A DNA stretch of 64,000 bases from Cryobacterium sinapicolor (lineage in GTDB: Bacteria > Actinomycetota > Actinomycetes > Actinomycetales > Microbacteriaceae). Below the pieces are notes generated by a model that worked only from the letters and a program-made list of their open reading frames with translations, ran no database searches and was not told the DNA's origin. Of this stretch, positions 9,975 to 20,839 are shown in pieces. How positions within the stretch are numbered: position 1 is the first letter of the stretch; every line of letters begins with the position of its first letter. The stretch is taken from assembly GCF_004403465.1 (NCBI RefSeq), contig NZ_SOGQ01000030.1, positions 7,175 through 71,174 of the forward strand, given 5' to 3'. The position numbers and the translations under genes are program-made.

Positions 9975-11649
9975 CCGGACCCGGATGATCGCGGGCTTGG
10001 TCGTGCTCGCGGTGGCGATCACCGGCTGCGCGGGCATCCCGCGCGACGGGGGCGTGCGCGCCGGGCAGACCGTACAGCCCGGCGCCACCCCGGCCCCCGT
10101 GTTCCTGCCCTCGCGGCCGCAGAAGGACGCCACCCCCGAGGCGATCCTGCGCGGTTTCATCGACGCGGCGACGAGTCCCGACAACGACTACGCGATCGCC
10201 CGGGAGTTCCTGGCGCCGAACTACAGTGGTTCCTGGGAGCCCGACTCCGGGGTGACCGTCGACGACGCCACCGGGCGCAGCATCGTCTCACTCGGCGAGG
10301 GTGAGATGCAGTTCTCGGTGAACCCGATCGCCGAGGTTGACGAGCGCGGCGAGTACCGCGAGGTCGAGTCGCCCACCGCGGTGGCGCTCCGATATCAATT
10401 CGTGCAGGTCGGCGGCCAGTGGCGCATCGGCGCGGCGCCGAACGGCACGGTGGTCGACCGGAACATCTTCCAGGACGTCTTCACCGCCCAGGCGCTCTAC
10501 TTCTTCGACCCCGACTTTCGTTACCTGGTGCCCGATTTGCGCTGGTATCCGCGCAGCGGGTCCACCCTGACCAAAATCGTCAACGGACTGCTCGACGGAC
10601 CGAGCCCCTGGCTCACCGGGGCCGTCGTGACGGCGTTCCCCGACGGCACCAAGCTCACCGCGGACGCCGTGCAGGTCATCGCCAGGGATGCCAAGGTAGA
10701 CCTCAACAGCGAAGCCCTGAACGCCGACCGGGTCACCCTGCAGCGCATGCAGGCTCAGCTGTCCAACAGCCTCCCGGCCGGGCTGTCCGCCACCATCACC
10801 GTCAATCGCAACCAGCAGGACATCGCCCCGCTGACCGCGAACGCGCCGACCGCGAACCCCCGCGTCGACGCCCGCGCGCTGATCCTGCGCCAGGGCGAAT
10901 TCGGATTCCTCGCGGCCAGCGGTTCCTCGATCAGCCCGATCGCCGGCCTGTCCGGCACGATCGTCGCCCTGGGCCCGACCGCCGTCACTCTCTCGCCCGG
11001 TCAGACCGCGGCCGCAGTGCTGACGGGAACGGGCGTCTACGGGGTCAGGGTCGGCGACGCCCCGGTGCAGTTCGATCCCCGCCAGCGTCTGATCGCGCCC
11101 GCCATCGACAACTACGGCTTCGTCTGGTCGGTGCCCGCCGACCGCCCCGGCGAGCTGTTCGTGTACGGCCCGAACGGCGAGGCGACCGCCGTTCCCACGC
11201 CCTGGCCGGAAGCCTCGGCGATCCGGTCGCTGCGCGTGTCGCGGGACGGCACCCGGCTGATCGCCCTGCTGGAGTCCGGCAAGGAGACCCGATTCGTCAT
11301 CAGCGCCATCACCCGGGCCAAGAGCACCCCGGTCGCGTTGGGGGACGCGGTGCTCCTGGCCGCGCCGGGAGGCACGGCCGTGGACGCGGCCTGGATCGAC
11401 GAGCTCACCGTGGCCTGCCTGACCCGCCTGCCCAGCGGTGAGGAACGGATCGTGGCCTTGCAGTTGGGCGGCCTGACCACGCGCCTCGAGTCCGCGCCGG
11501 ACAGTGTCACGATGGTCGGCAGCAACAACCTGCGCGATCTGCGCGCTCTCTCGTCCACAGGTGGGCTCCTGGTGCAGCGCGGTGCCGGCTGGCAGGAACG
11601 ACTGGGCGACGTCACCCTCCTCGCCACCCAGCAGGGCATCGGCGGGTAG
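9967..11649 (+). CDS. lpqB: Lipoprotein LpqB, MtrAB accessory protein
   Basis: The protein has 560 residues. Its signal peptide ends in the lipobox AITGCAG, with the lipidated Cys at residue 21. A GerMN-type domain follows (YLVPDLRWYPR, KIVNGLLDGPSPWL), and the C-terminal half looks like a beta-propeller. LpqB modulates MtrAB signalling at the cell surface. The start is set by GGGAGGGC just upstream and by the 8-bp overlap with mtrB. An opening to 9925 lies inside mtrB and is unlikely. Confidence 0.93.
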   Translation: MRSRTRMIAGLVVLAVAITGCAGIPRDGGVRAGQTVQPGATPAPVFLPSRPQKDATPEAILRGFIDAATSPDNDYAIAREFLAPNYSGSWEPDSGVTVDDATGRSIVSLGEGEMQFSVNPIAEVDERGEYREVESPTAVALRYQFVQVGGQWRIGAAPNGTVVDRNIFQDVFTAQALYFFDPDFRYLVPDLRWYPRSGSTLTKIVNGLLDGPSPWLTGAVVTAFPDGTKLTADAVQVIARDAKVDLNSEALNADRVTLQRMQAQLSNSLPAGLSATITVNRNQQDIAPLTANAPTANPRVDARALILRQGEFGFLAASGSSISPIAGLSGTIVALGPTAVTLSPGQTAAAVLTGTGVYGVRVGDAPVQFDPRQRLIAPAIDNYGFVWSVPADRPGELFVYGPNGEATAVPTPWPEASAIRSLRVSRDGTRLIALLESGKETRFVISAITRAKSTPVALGDAVLLAAPGGTAVDAAWIDELTVACLTRLPSGEERIVALQLGGLTTRLESAPDSVTMVGSNNLRDLRALSSTGGLLVQRGAGWQERLGDVTLLATQQGIGG

Positions 11650-11685
11650 TTCCTCCACCGATCCGGCGGAAGCCGGTTCTGCACC

Positions 11686-11719
11686 GGTACGGCCCTCGGG
11701 GTCCGGGGCGGGCCGTGCC
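11686..11719 (+). terminator. Hairpin after lpqB
   Basis: GGTACGGCCC (11686-11695) pairs with GGGCCGTGCC (11710-11719), with one G-U pair and a 14-nt loop. It lies 37 bp after the lpqB stop and just before comF. There is no U-tract, so it may only attenuate read-through. Confidence 0.35.
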
Positions 11720-11737
11720 TGACCCCAGGATGGCGGG

Positions 11738-12418
11738 ATGCGCCCTCCAGCCGGTCTCACCCAGGCCGCCCGAGACGCGTGGGCCGTGGTGATGCCCACC
11801 GAGTGCAGCGGCTGCGGCATGCCCGACCGGGCCCTGTGCGGGCCCTGCCTGGCCGCCCTGGCCCCTCGGGTGCACAGCTCCGAACGGTCGGGGGTCCTGG
11901 TGTGGTCGGCCCTGGACTATTCCGGCGTGGCCAGGAGGGTCCTGGGGGCTTTCAAGGACGGTGGCCGAACGGATGCCGCCGGCGCGCTGGCCGGTCCGCT
12001 CCGGGCCGCCGTGGCCGCGGCGCTGGCCCGCGTGCCGGAGGGTGCCGGGGTGCAGGTGGTGACCGTTCCCTCGTCGCGGCGGGCGTGGCGCATCCGGGGC
12101 TATCACCCGGTGGAACTGCTGCTCGGCCACGCGGGACTCCGGGCGACCCGGTTGCTCCGGACCGTGGGGGAGACGCAGGACCAGGTCGGCCTGGGCAGTT
12201 CGGAGCGGGGGCGGAACCGCACCGGGTCTCTGGTTGCGCGCCGTTCCCTCCTCGGCGTCCGCGTCCTGGTCGTCGACGACATCCTGACCACCGGGGCCAC
12301 GGTGCTCGAGGTGCGACGCGCCGTGCTTGCCGCAGGCGGCGAAGTCGTCGGCGTGGCCACTCTGGCGGAAACACGGCGTCGTTTCCCCGTCACCGCACGT
12401 TCATCGAAAACAGATTGA
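11738..12418 (+). CDS. comF: ComF family phosphoribosyltransferase-like protein
   Basis: A 226-residue protein with an N-terminal four-Cys zinc finger (CSGCGMPDRALCGPC, about 22-36) and a PRTase fold with the PRPP-binding loop VLVVDDILTTGATV near residue 175. The ComF family is associated with DNA uptake, but in actinobacteria the role is unclear. It sits between lpqB and hpf as in mycobacteria (Rv3242c). A perfect TTGACA (12415-12420) overlaps its stop codon and may be a -35 for the next gene, although no good -10 follows at 17 bp. Confidence 0.88.
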   Translation: MRPPAGLTQAARDAWAVVMPTECSGCGMPDRALCGPCLAALAPRVHSSERSGVLVWSALDYSGVARRVLGAFKDGGRTDAAGALAGPLRAAVAAALARVPEGAGVQVVTVPSSRRAWRIRGYHPVELLLGHAGLRATRLLRTVGETQDQVGLGSSERGRNRTGSLVARRSLLGVRVLVVDDILTTGATVLEVRRAVLAAGGEVVGVATLAETRRRFPVTARSSKTD

Positions 12419-12518
12419 CAAAAGGCTGTGACTTATCCCGTGCGCACGGCTACGGTGGGTCCTGAAGGCGCGTAATAATCGCCCAGATACGGGCGGTTCG
12501 CCAGATCTGGAGGTCGTC

Positions 12519-13211
12519 ATGGAAACTAACATCGTTGGACGAAACCTAGGGATCACTGATCGTTTCCGGGAGTATGCCACCGAGAAAGCCGAGAAGGTCG
12601 CCGGTCTCGCCGACAAGGCGCTGGCTCTCGAGATCAAGCTCAGTCGTCACCGTGAGAAGAACGGCGCCACGGGCAACGACCGGGTGGAACTGACCCTGAT
12701 CGGCAAGGGTCCGATCGTTCGGGCCGAAGCCGACGGTTCCGACAAGTACGCGGCGTTCGACGTGGCCCTGGGGCGGTTGCTCGAACGGGTGCGCCGCGCC
12801 AAGGATCGCCAGAAGCTGCACCGTGGCGGGGCGCACCGTCCCATCTCCCTGCACGACGCGGCATCCGTCGATTTCAGCGTGGTCGACATCAAGCCTGCCG
12901 ACGCCGAGGTGCTCGAGCGGGTGCGCACCGGCGCGATCCCCGTCGTGAACGTCGAGACGACGGCGGCCGAAGAACCGGAGGACGTCTACAACCCCGTTGT
13001 CATCCGACGCAAGGTTTTCGCGGCGGCCCCGATGACCGTCGACGACGCCCTCTACTTCATGGAACTCGTCGGCCACGACTTCTACCTGTTCCAGGATGCC
13101 GTAACGAAGCGTCCGAGCGTCGTCTACCGCCGCAAGGGCTGGGACTACGGCGTGATCGAACTGGACGAGAACGCCGATCCGGCCGGGGAGGTCGTGCCGC
13201 CCTCCCGGTAG
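12519..13211 (+). CDS. hpf: Long-form ribosome hibernation promoting factor
   Basis: This 230-residue protein has an N-terminal HPF/RaiA domain (about 1-105, METNIVGRNLGITDRFREYA), a linker, and a C-terminal dimerisation domain (about 170-225: PMTVDDALYFMELVGHDFYLFQ). The long form joins two 70S ribosomes into inactive 100S particles in stationary phase or stress. The ribosome-binding site TGGAGG lies 8 bp before the ATG. The gene precedes secA, as in many actinobacteria. Confidence 0.95.
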   Translation: METNIVGRNLGITDRFREYATEKAEKVAGLADKALALEIKLSRHREKNGATGNDRVELTLIGKGPIVRAEADGSDKYAAFDVALGRLLERVRRAKDRQKLHRGGAHRPISLHDAASVDFSVVDIKPADAEVLERVRTGAIPVVNVETTAAEEPEDVYNPVVIRRKVFAAAPMTVDDALYFMELVGHDFYLFQDAVTKRPSVVYRRKGWDYGVIELDENADPAGEVVPPSR

Positions 13212-13237
13212 CGCAGCAACCGACCACCTGGCCTTGT

Positions 13238-13300
13238 TATAGTTGCCGCATGCCGGACGCGGTGAGCGTGCGGCAATGACGACAGGCGTGTGCACACGCC
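13238..13300 (+). promoter_or_regulatory. secA promoter and structured leader
   Basis: TATAGT (13238-13243) is a good -10. Downstream of it are two stem-loops: TTGCCGCA (13243-13250) pairing with TGCGGCAA (13269-13276), and the perfect 16-bp palindrome GGCGTGTGCACACGCC (13285-13300). The secA GTG starts at 13325, so the leader would be about 75 nt. No -35 match is obvious. Whether the leader senses anything is unknown. Confidence 0.5.
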
Positions 13301-13324
13301 GTGACGACTAGTGGAGTGCATTTC

Positions 13325-16135
<2,811 letters not shown>

Positions 16136-16599
16136 GCATCGGGCACGCCACCGGTCGGTGAACCCTCATCGGCCGGTGGTCTCCCGCAGCGGCCAGCGCT
16201 GACTGTGCCGCGGGGCGCTGTCCATCACTGCGGCCAGCGGTGCAGAAATGGACCGTGTCCGCGGGCGAACCAATTCGACGGAGATTCTCGGGTGAAACTG
16301 CCATTTCGGGGTTTCCAGGGTCGATTTCGGCAGAATCTCCGTCGAATTCGTTCGGGCCGTGGGGCGGAGCGAGCGGCGGTCCTGGACCGCACCGGTGCTG
16401 CTGCACGATCGCTGGGGGCCGACGCGGGAGGTCCGTGCAATCGGACCGGACATCCGTGCGGTGCGCCCAGTGGTCCGCGGCGGCCGGTGAAAGTGGGCGT
16501 CGGATGTCCCGAGTCAGCCACATTCGCCACCTCCGAGCCGCCAATCCGCGGGCCCTCATCTTCGGGTGGTGGGGAGGCCTCCGCGAGCGGAGTTCGCGG
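16136..16599. other. 464-bp intergenic region between convergent secA and the Rv3235-like gene
   Basis: No open frame here has a plausible protein. The only clear structure is the first 87-bp palindromic element. The rest (16354-16599) is featureless GC-rich sequence by eye. Confidence 0.6.
16267..16353. repeat. 87-bp palindromic element, copy 1
   Basis: The outer arm AATTCGACGGAGATT (with GAACC in front) is mirrored at the right end, closing with TTCGTTC. This copy has a C-G pair at arm positions 21/67 where the other four have T-A, a compensated change. An inner GAAAC/GTTTC stem is present. It lies between convergent genes. Confidence 0.9.
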
Positions 16600-17040
16600 T
16601 CACAGCACGTTGATGGCGCTGGCCCGCCAGCGTTGGTCCATGCCCTCCAGTCGCAGGGCCACGGCACGGACCCGCACCTTGCTGTGAACCATCACCACGG
16701 CCTCGATCACACCGTCTCGCGGCTCGGAAATCGTGACTCGGCCGATCGTGAACGCGGGTCGCTGGGCCTTCTGCCCCTTGACGGCGCGTGCCCGCGCGGA
16801 GAGCACGACGCGTTTCAGCAGGTGCCGGTAGACGTCGTCGCTGACCCACCGGGCGAGCTGGTCGAGCTCGCGGGCACCGGCGAGCACCTCGATCACGCAG
16901 CGGGTGAGGTTGATCAGCAGCGGTTCCGGGTCGGGCAGCTGGTCCCGGGTGCTCGGCTGGTGGCCGAAGAAGTCGTCCTCGACGAATTTGTTGTCCCGCG
17001 ACCGGGGGTGGCGTGCCGGGGTGGCGGCTGGATCGCTCAT
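16600..17040 (-). CDS. Rv3235-family hypothetical protein
   Basis: This 146-residue soluble protein has a disordered N-terminus (about 1-40), then a compact domain with LLINLTRCVIEVLAGARELDQLARW and RPAFTIGRVTISEPRDGVIEAV. It resembles the Rv3235 family, found near secA in actinobacteria. Function unknown. GGAGGAG lies 3 bp before the ATG and supports this start. Confidence 0.75.
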   Translation of the reverse strand: MSDPAATPARHPRSRDNKFVEDDFFGHQPSTRDQLPDPEPLLINLTRCVIEVLAGARELDQLARWVSDDVYRHLLKRVVLSARARAVKGQKAQRPAFTIGRVTISEPRDGVIEAVVMVHSKVRVRAVALRLEGMDQRWRASAINVL

Positions 17041-17250
17041 GACTCCTCCGAGGTGCGTGAATCCGCTGCCGGCGGCACACCTGCCGCGGCATTCGGGTGG
17101 TTCAGGGGTTCGGGTGGATCCGGCGTTCGGCAGAGCAGTCGTTCGGCGGAGCGGGCGTGCGGTGAGCGTCGGGCACCCCCGCGTGGGGGGTACGGGCTGT
17201 CATCGACACTCAACCAGCCGAGAACGGCCGTGTCGAGTGCTTATAAGTCC

Positions 17251-17259
17251 TGTGGATAA
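17251..17259 (+). promoter_or_regulatory. Perfect DnaA box
   Basis: TGTGGATAA is the exact complement of the DnaA box TTATCCACA. It overlaps the GTG start codon of the following gene, just downstream of a TATAAG (17242-17247) that could be its -10. Confidence 0.45.
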
Positions 17260-17944
17260 CCTGGACCGGGTGTCGGCCCTGCGGGATAACGTCGAGAATG
17301 TGCGCTGGGACAACCTGTTCGACGACCTCGAGGGGCAGCTCGAACACGAGCTGCACGCCGAGGAGATCGATCTGCGCGCCGAAGAAGAGCGGCTGCGGCT
17401 GGGGAGGCTGTCCCTGCGCAACCGATTGACCAGCCTCGCACGGGCCCCCGGCGTCGCGGCGGAGGCCCGGAGAGGATCCCAGGCTCGCAGCGGGCCGGGT
17501 TCCGGCACGGGGGTCCTGCGGATCGTGCTCGCGACGGGGGAGACGATCGCGGTGCGGCCGACCACGTTCGGGCGGGACTGGTTGGCAGGTGATCTGCTGG
17601 ACTCCCTCTCCGCCGGTTCCCAGTGCGTGCTCCCGCTGGCCGCCGTGGCGGGGGTCGTCCTGAGCCGGGGGGAGATTCCCGGCTCGCTGGGCACCGAGCC
17701 CGAATCCGCAGCCCGGGTCGTGGACCGTATCGGTCTGGCGTTCGTGCTGCGGGACCTCTGTCGGCGGCGCTCTACTGTGCAGGTGCACACTCGTGCCGGT
17801 GTTCTCCCCGGCACCATCGACCGGGTGGGCAGGGACCACATCGACCTCGCGCTGCACGCGCCGGGCACCCTGCGCCGTGAAGCGGAGGTGCACCAGTACC
17901 GCATCGTGCCGGTGGCCGAGATCCAGCTCGTTCGGCTGCCCTGA
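17252..17944 (+). CDS. Hypothetical protein with coiled-coil N-terminus
   Basis: From GTG 17252 the protein has 230 residues (VDNLDRVSALRDNVENVRWD). Residues 15-60 are strongly charged and helical (LEGQLEHELHAEEIDLRAEE), suggesting a coiled coil. The rest is a small beta-rich domain with IVLATGETIAVRPTTFGRDW and VHTRAGVLPGTIDRVGRDHIDLAL. No family is recognised with confidence. An opening from 16904 covers promoter sequence and is rejected. The TATAAG four bases before the GTG suggests a near-leaderless mRNA. Confidence 0.7.
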   Translation: MDNLDRVSALRDNVENVRWDNLFDDLEGQLEHELHAEEIDLRAEEERLRLGRLSLRNRLTSLARAPGVAAEARRGSQARSGPGSGTGVLRIVLATGETIAVRPTTFGRDWLAGDLLDSLSAGSQCVLPLAAVAGVVLSRGEIPGSLGTEPESAARVVDRIGLAFVLRDLCRRRSTVQVHTRAGVLPGTIDRVGRDHIDLALHAPGTLRREAEVHQYRIVPVAEIQLVRLP

Positions 17945-18332
17945 CCCTCTGCTGTGCCCCTGTGCCCTAAGCCGCCGGTCAGCCAGGTGTGCGGGTCCTG
18001 GTGGCCGCGGGCATGGTGGTCCGAGGACTGGCGGCTGCATGGCGGTTGCGTGGCGGTTGCTGCCGAGGCGGGGCGGACGAATGGCGGACCGCGACGAGGG
18101 GGACGTGCGCTTCCGCCGTGGCATTCGAGGCTCGGCAGCAGTTCTGTTCCGAACGAATTCGACGGAGATTTTGCTCAGAACAGGGCGCTTTCGCTCGAAA
18201 ACGGATGGTTGCCCCAAAATCTCCGTCGAATTGGTTCAACGACGGGCACGGCGCCGGCCTGGGATCGACGGCGTCCACGCGGGGCGGTCTGCCCTGACAG
18301 GGGAGCGACACAACCACGCGCTGTGGACTCAG
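17945..18332. other. 388-bp intergenic region between convergent genes
   Basis: It contains the second 87-bp palindromic element. I see no gene. The sequence around the element is GC-rich and without clear terminators. Confidence 0.6.
18151..18237. repeat. 87-bp palindromic element, copy 2
   Basis: The arms begin GAACGAATTC and end TTGGTTC, with AATTCGACGGAGATT and its complement intact. The interior differs from copy 1 and contains a short CTTTCG/CGAAAA stem. It lies between the ends of two convergent genes. Confidence 0.9.
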
Positions 18333-18677
18333 TCAGCTGGCCGGTGAGTCGTCGGGACGGATGATCGTGCCGCCGGACAGCTCCGGGATGTTCCCGAAGT
18401 CAGACTCCTGCCAGAGTGACATGCGCCGGGCCTCCTCGTACTTGGCCTCGATGAAGGACTCGAGCACGATGCGTTCGACCCGCCATACACCCGCGCCGCC
18501 GGAACCGATCATGGCGGCCCCGCCGGCCGGGGTGCCCCGGGTGCCGAGCCGGATCGCCGGCAGCTCGCCGGTGCGCACCAGCTCCAGCACCTCGGCCGCC
18601 GTCAGCGACAGGATCTCCGCGGTGTCGGCCAGGGTGAGGAACCGGCCCACAGCGGAGGCAGCCTCGGAATCGTTCAT
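18333..18677 (-). CDS. Small helix-turn-helix (excisionase/MerR-type) DNA-binding protein
   Basis: A 114-residue protein. Residues 12-45 (RFLTLADTAEILSLTAAEVLELVRTGELPAIRLG) form a winged HTH of the excisionase/BldC type. The C-terminal half (VWRVERIVLESFIEAKYEEARR) is helical. The partner DNA is unknown. It is divergent from the SAF/CpaE-like operon. GATAAT (18684-18689, minus strand) lies 6 nt before the ATG, so the mRNA may be leaderless. Confidence 0.75.
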   Translation of the reverse strand: MNDSEAASAVGRFLTLADTAEILSLTAAEVLELVRTGELPAIRLGTRGTPAGGAAMIGSGGAGVWRVERIVLESFIEAKYEEARRMSLWQESDFGNIPELSGGTIIRPDDSPAS

Positions 18678-18683
18678 GGATCG

Positions 18684-18689
18684 ATTATC
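18684..18689 (-). promoter_or_regulatory. -10 element of the HTH gene (leaderless type)
   Basis: GATAAT on the minus strand is six bases from the ATG at 18677, the spacing expected for transcription starting at the start codon. Confidence 0.4.
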
Positions 18690-18726
18690 CGTCGGCCGGC
18701 GGCCCCGGATCAGGGGGGAGTGAGGC

Positions 18727-18735
18727 TGTGGATAA
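18727..18735 (+). promoter_or_regulatory. Second perfect DnaA box
   Basis: TGTGGATAA, identical to the box at 17251, lies in the divergent region between the HTH gene and the SAF operon. Confidence 0.45.
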
Positions 18736-18814
18736 CTTTCCCGCGTGGGGGGCGAAGACCACCACGATAGAGCAAGTGACGGTTTTCTCGGGTCACCCGG
18801 GGTTTCGAGTCCGC

Positions 18815-18894
18815 GTCATCGAGCCAGGCCATCGAGTCAGGCCATCGAGTCAGGCCGTTGCGTCAGCAGTGTCGGGTCAGCACCATCGAGTCAG
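18815..18894. repeat. 13-bp direct repeats upstream of the SAF gene
   Basis: Four contiguous 13-bp units (18815-18866; best form GCCATCGAGTCAG) are followed by two related 14-bp units to 18894. They end 20 bp before the SAF gene start. They look like iterons, possible regulator sites. Confidence 0.75.
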
Positions 18895-18914
18895 TACGGG
18901 GGAGGCAGGCGACC

Positions 18915-19547
18915 GTGAGCAAGACCGCCGGGAACGCACGACGTAAATTCTGGTTCGACCCGCGATTCGCGATCGGGCTGGTGCTCGTGGTCGTCGCCGT
19001 CGGGGGCGTCTACCTGATCGTCTCCGCCGCCGACCGGACAACGGCTGTGTTCACCGCGCGGTCGGCGCTCGCTGTGGGGGACCGAGTGGAGGCATCCGAT
19101 CTGGTGCCCACGCAGGTGCGTCTCGGTGGTACGGGAGATCTCTACGTGACCCCCGACCGGCTGCCGGACGGCGGGCTGATCGTCACCCGCACGATCGCCG
19201 CCGGCGAACTCGTACCGGCCTCCGCGGTCGGGCGCGCCACCGGCACCGAGGTCACGAGCGTCGTCGTGGAGTTGACGAGTGCCCTGGCCGCGAATATCGG
19301 CCCCGGCTCCGTGGTCGACGTCTGGTCCGCCCGCAAGACCGATCAGAGCACGTTCGGGCCGCCGACGGTGCTCGTCGACCGGGCCGCGGTCGTGCGCCTG
19401 GTCGAGCCCACGGGGCTCGTGGCGGGCGGCGGCATCCGGTCATTGGAGATCCTGGTGCCCAAGGGCTCCGTCGCGGCGGTGCTGGAGTCCATCGCGAACC
19501 GCGACGCGGTCGCGGTCGTGCCCGTCAACGAACCGCTGGAGAAGTAG
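18915..19547 (+). CDS. SAF domain protein (CpaB/RcpC-like)
   Basis: From GTG 18915 (VSKTAGNARRKFW) the protein has 210 residues. There is one N-terminal membrane helix (FAIGLVLVVVAVGGVYLIVS), then a SAF domain (FTARSALAVGDRVEASDLV, GLIVTRTIAAGELVPASAV) and a C-terminal domain like the RcpC/CpaB family, which takes part in Tad/Flp pilus assembly. GGGGGAGG upstream supports the start. The next gene is a CpaE-like ATPase three bases away. No other Tad genes are in the window. Confidence 0.8.
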   Translation: MSKTAGNARRKFWFDPRFAIGLVLVVVAVGGVYLIVSAADRTTAVFTARSALAVGDRVEASDLVPTQVRLGGTGDLYVTPDRLPDGGLIVTRTIAAGELVPASAVGRATGTEVTSVVVELTSALAANIGPGSVVDVWSARKTDQSTFGPPTVLVDRAAVVRLVEPTGLVAGGGIRSLEILVPKGSVAAVLESIANRDAVAVVPVNEPLEK

Positions 19548-19549
19548 CC

Positions 19550-20806
19550 GTGGCCACCCTCGCGCTGGCCCTCGACCGGAACACGGAAGACCGTCTGCTG
19601 ATCGACATCATCGAGCAGGGCCATGTGATCGTGGCGCGCTCGACGACCGCAGGCGAGCTGATCCTCGCCCTGCGGCAGAGCGCGCCCGAGGTGGTGATCG
19701 TGGGGGCCGGCCGCAGCACGCTCACGGCCGAGCTGATCACCGCCTGCGACGCCCACGGCGCCCGGGTGATCGCGCTCGCCGCAACCGACCAGGACCGGCG
19801 GAATGCGGCCGGGCTCGGGCTCTTCGATGTGGTGGACGCCGCCGCCGACTGGTCCGAGACTGAGGCGCTGATCAGCACCGGGGTCACCATTCCGCTGCGG
19901 GTCGGCGATCCCGCGGCCGTGCCCGGAGCCAAGCGGCAGGGCAGGGTCATCGCCGTCTGGGGTCCGGCGGGCGCCCCGGGCCGCACCACCCTGGCGATCA
20001 ACATCGCGGCCGAGATCGCCGCCGCCGGGCACACCGTCGCCCTGGCGGACATCGACACCTACAGCGGGTCGGTGGCGCCGAGCCTGGGCATGCTCGACGA
20101 GGCGCCGGGTTTCGCCGCCGCGTGCCGGTTGGCCGGCTCGGACAGCCTGACCCGGTCCGAGTTCGAGCGCATCGCGCAGCGCTACAACTCGCCGCAGGGA
20201 GCATTCTGGGTGCTCACCGGCATCGGGCGGCCGTCCCGTTGGCCCGAGCTCTCCACCGAGCGGGTGACGCGCACCGTCGACGCCCTCCGCAACTGGGCCG
20301 ACTACGTCGTGCTCGACACCGGGTTCAGCCTCGAGAGCGATGAGGAGATCTCCAGCGACCTGTTCGCCCCGCGCCGCAACGCGGCCACCCTGACGGGCCT
20401 CGGACTGGCCGACCACGTCGTGGCCTGCGGCCTCGCTGACCCGGTCGGGATGGCCCGGTTCCTGCGCGCCTGGGTGGACCTGGCCGATGTTGTCACCACC
20501 GACCAGGTCAGCGTGGTCATGAACCGGGTACGCGCGAGTGCGGTCGGGCTGGATCCCAGCGGGCAGGTCGTGTCGGCGCTGCGCCGGTTCGGCGGCATCG
20601 AGTCGCCGATCCTGGTGCCGCAGGACCAGGCGTCCACGGATGCGGCGATCGTCGCCGGGCGCACGCTGCGGGATGCCGCGCCGAAGTCCCCGGCGCGCAC
20701 CAGCATCCGTCGCTTCGTGCGCACGGAACTGCTGCCGGTGCCCGCACCGGCTACGGGGCGCCGTCGCCGGGAATCGAGATGGCGCCGGCCCGCCGTGGCC
20801 ACCTGA
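19550..20806 (+). CDS. CpaE-like P-loop ATPase with Arg in place of the Walker Lys
   Basis: A 418-residue MinD/ParA-like protein. The N-terminal ~120 residues look like a receiver-type fold, as in CpaE. The P-loop reads GPAGAPGRTT (about 142-151), with Arg where the family has the catalytic Lys and no upstream signature Lys. VALADIDTYSGSVAPSLG provides the switch region. CpaE proteins localise pilus assembly. The altered P-loop may alter or abolish ATP hydrolysis. It forms an operon with the SAF gene. Confidence 0.75.
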   Translation: MATLALALDRNTEDRLLIDIIEQGHVIVARSTTAGELILALRQSAPEVVIVGAGRSTLTAELITACDAHGARVIALAATDQDRRNAAGLGLFDVVDAAADWSETEALISTGVTIPLRVGDPAAVPGAKRQGRVIAVWGPAGAPGRTTLAINIAAEIAAAGHTVALADIDTYSGSVAPSLGMLDEAPGFAAACRLAGSDSLTRSEFERIAQRYNSPQGAFWVLTGIGRPSRWPELSTERVTRTVDALRNWADYVVLDTGFSLESDEEISSDLFAPRRNAATLTGLGLADHVVACGLADPVGMARFLRAWVDLADVVTTDQVSVVMNRVRASAVGLDPSGQVVSALRRFGGIESPILVPQDQASTDAAIVAGRTLRDAAPKSPARTSIRRFVRTELLPVPAPATGRRRRESRWRRPAVAT

Positions 20807-20839
20807 GCCGCCGTCGACTCGGGTGGCCGTGCGAGCCGC

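Noticed and set aside
12415-12420. TTGACA at the comF end as the hpf promoter
   Set aside because: No -10 follows at 16-18 bp, so it is noted only in the comF entry.
16904-17251. Longer N-terminus of the hypothetical gene at 17252
   Set aside because: The upstream part overlaps the divergent Rv3235-like gene and its promoter, and is Arg/Ser-rich shadow sequence.
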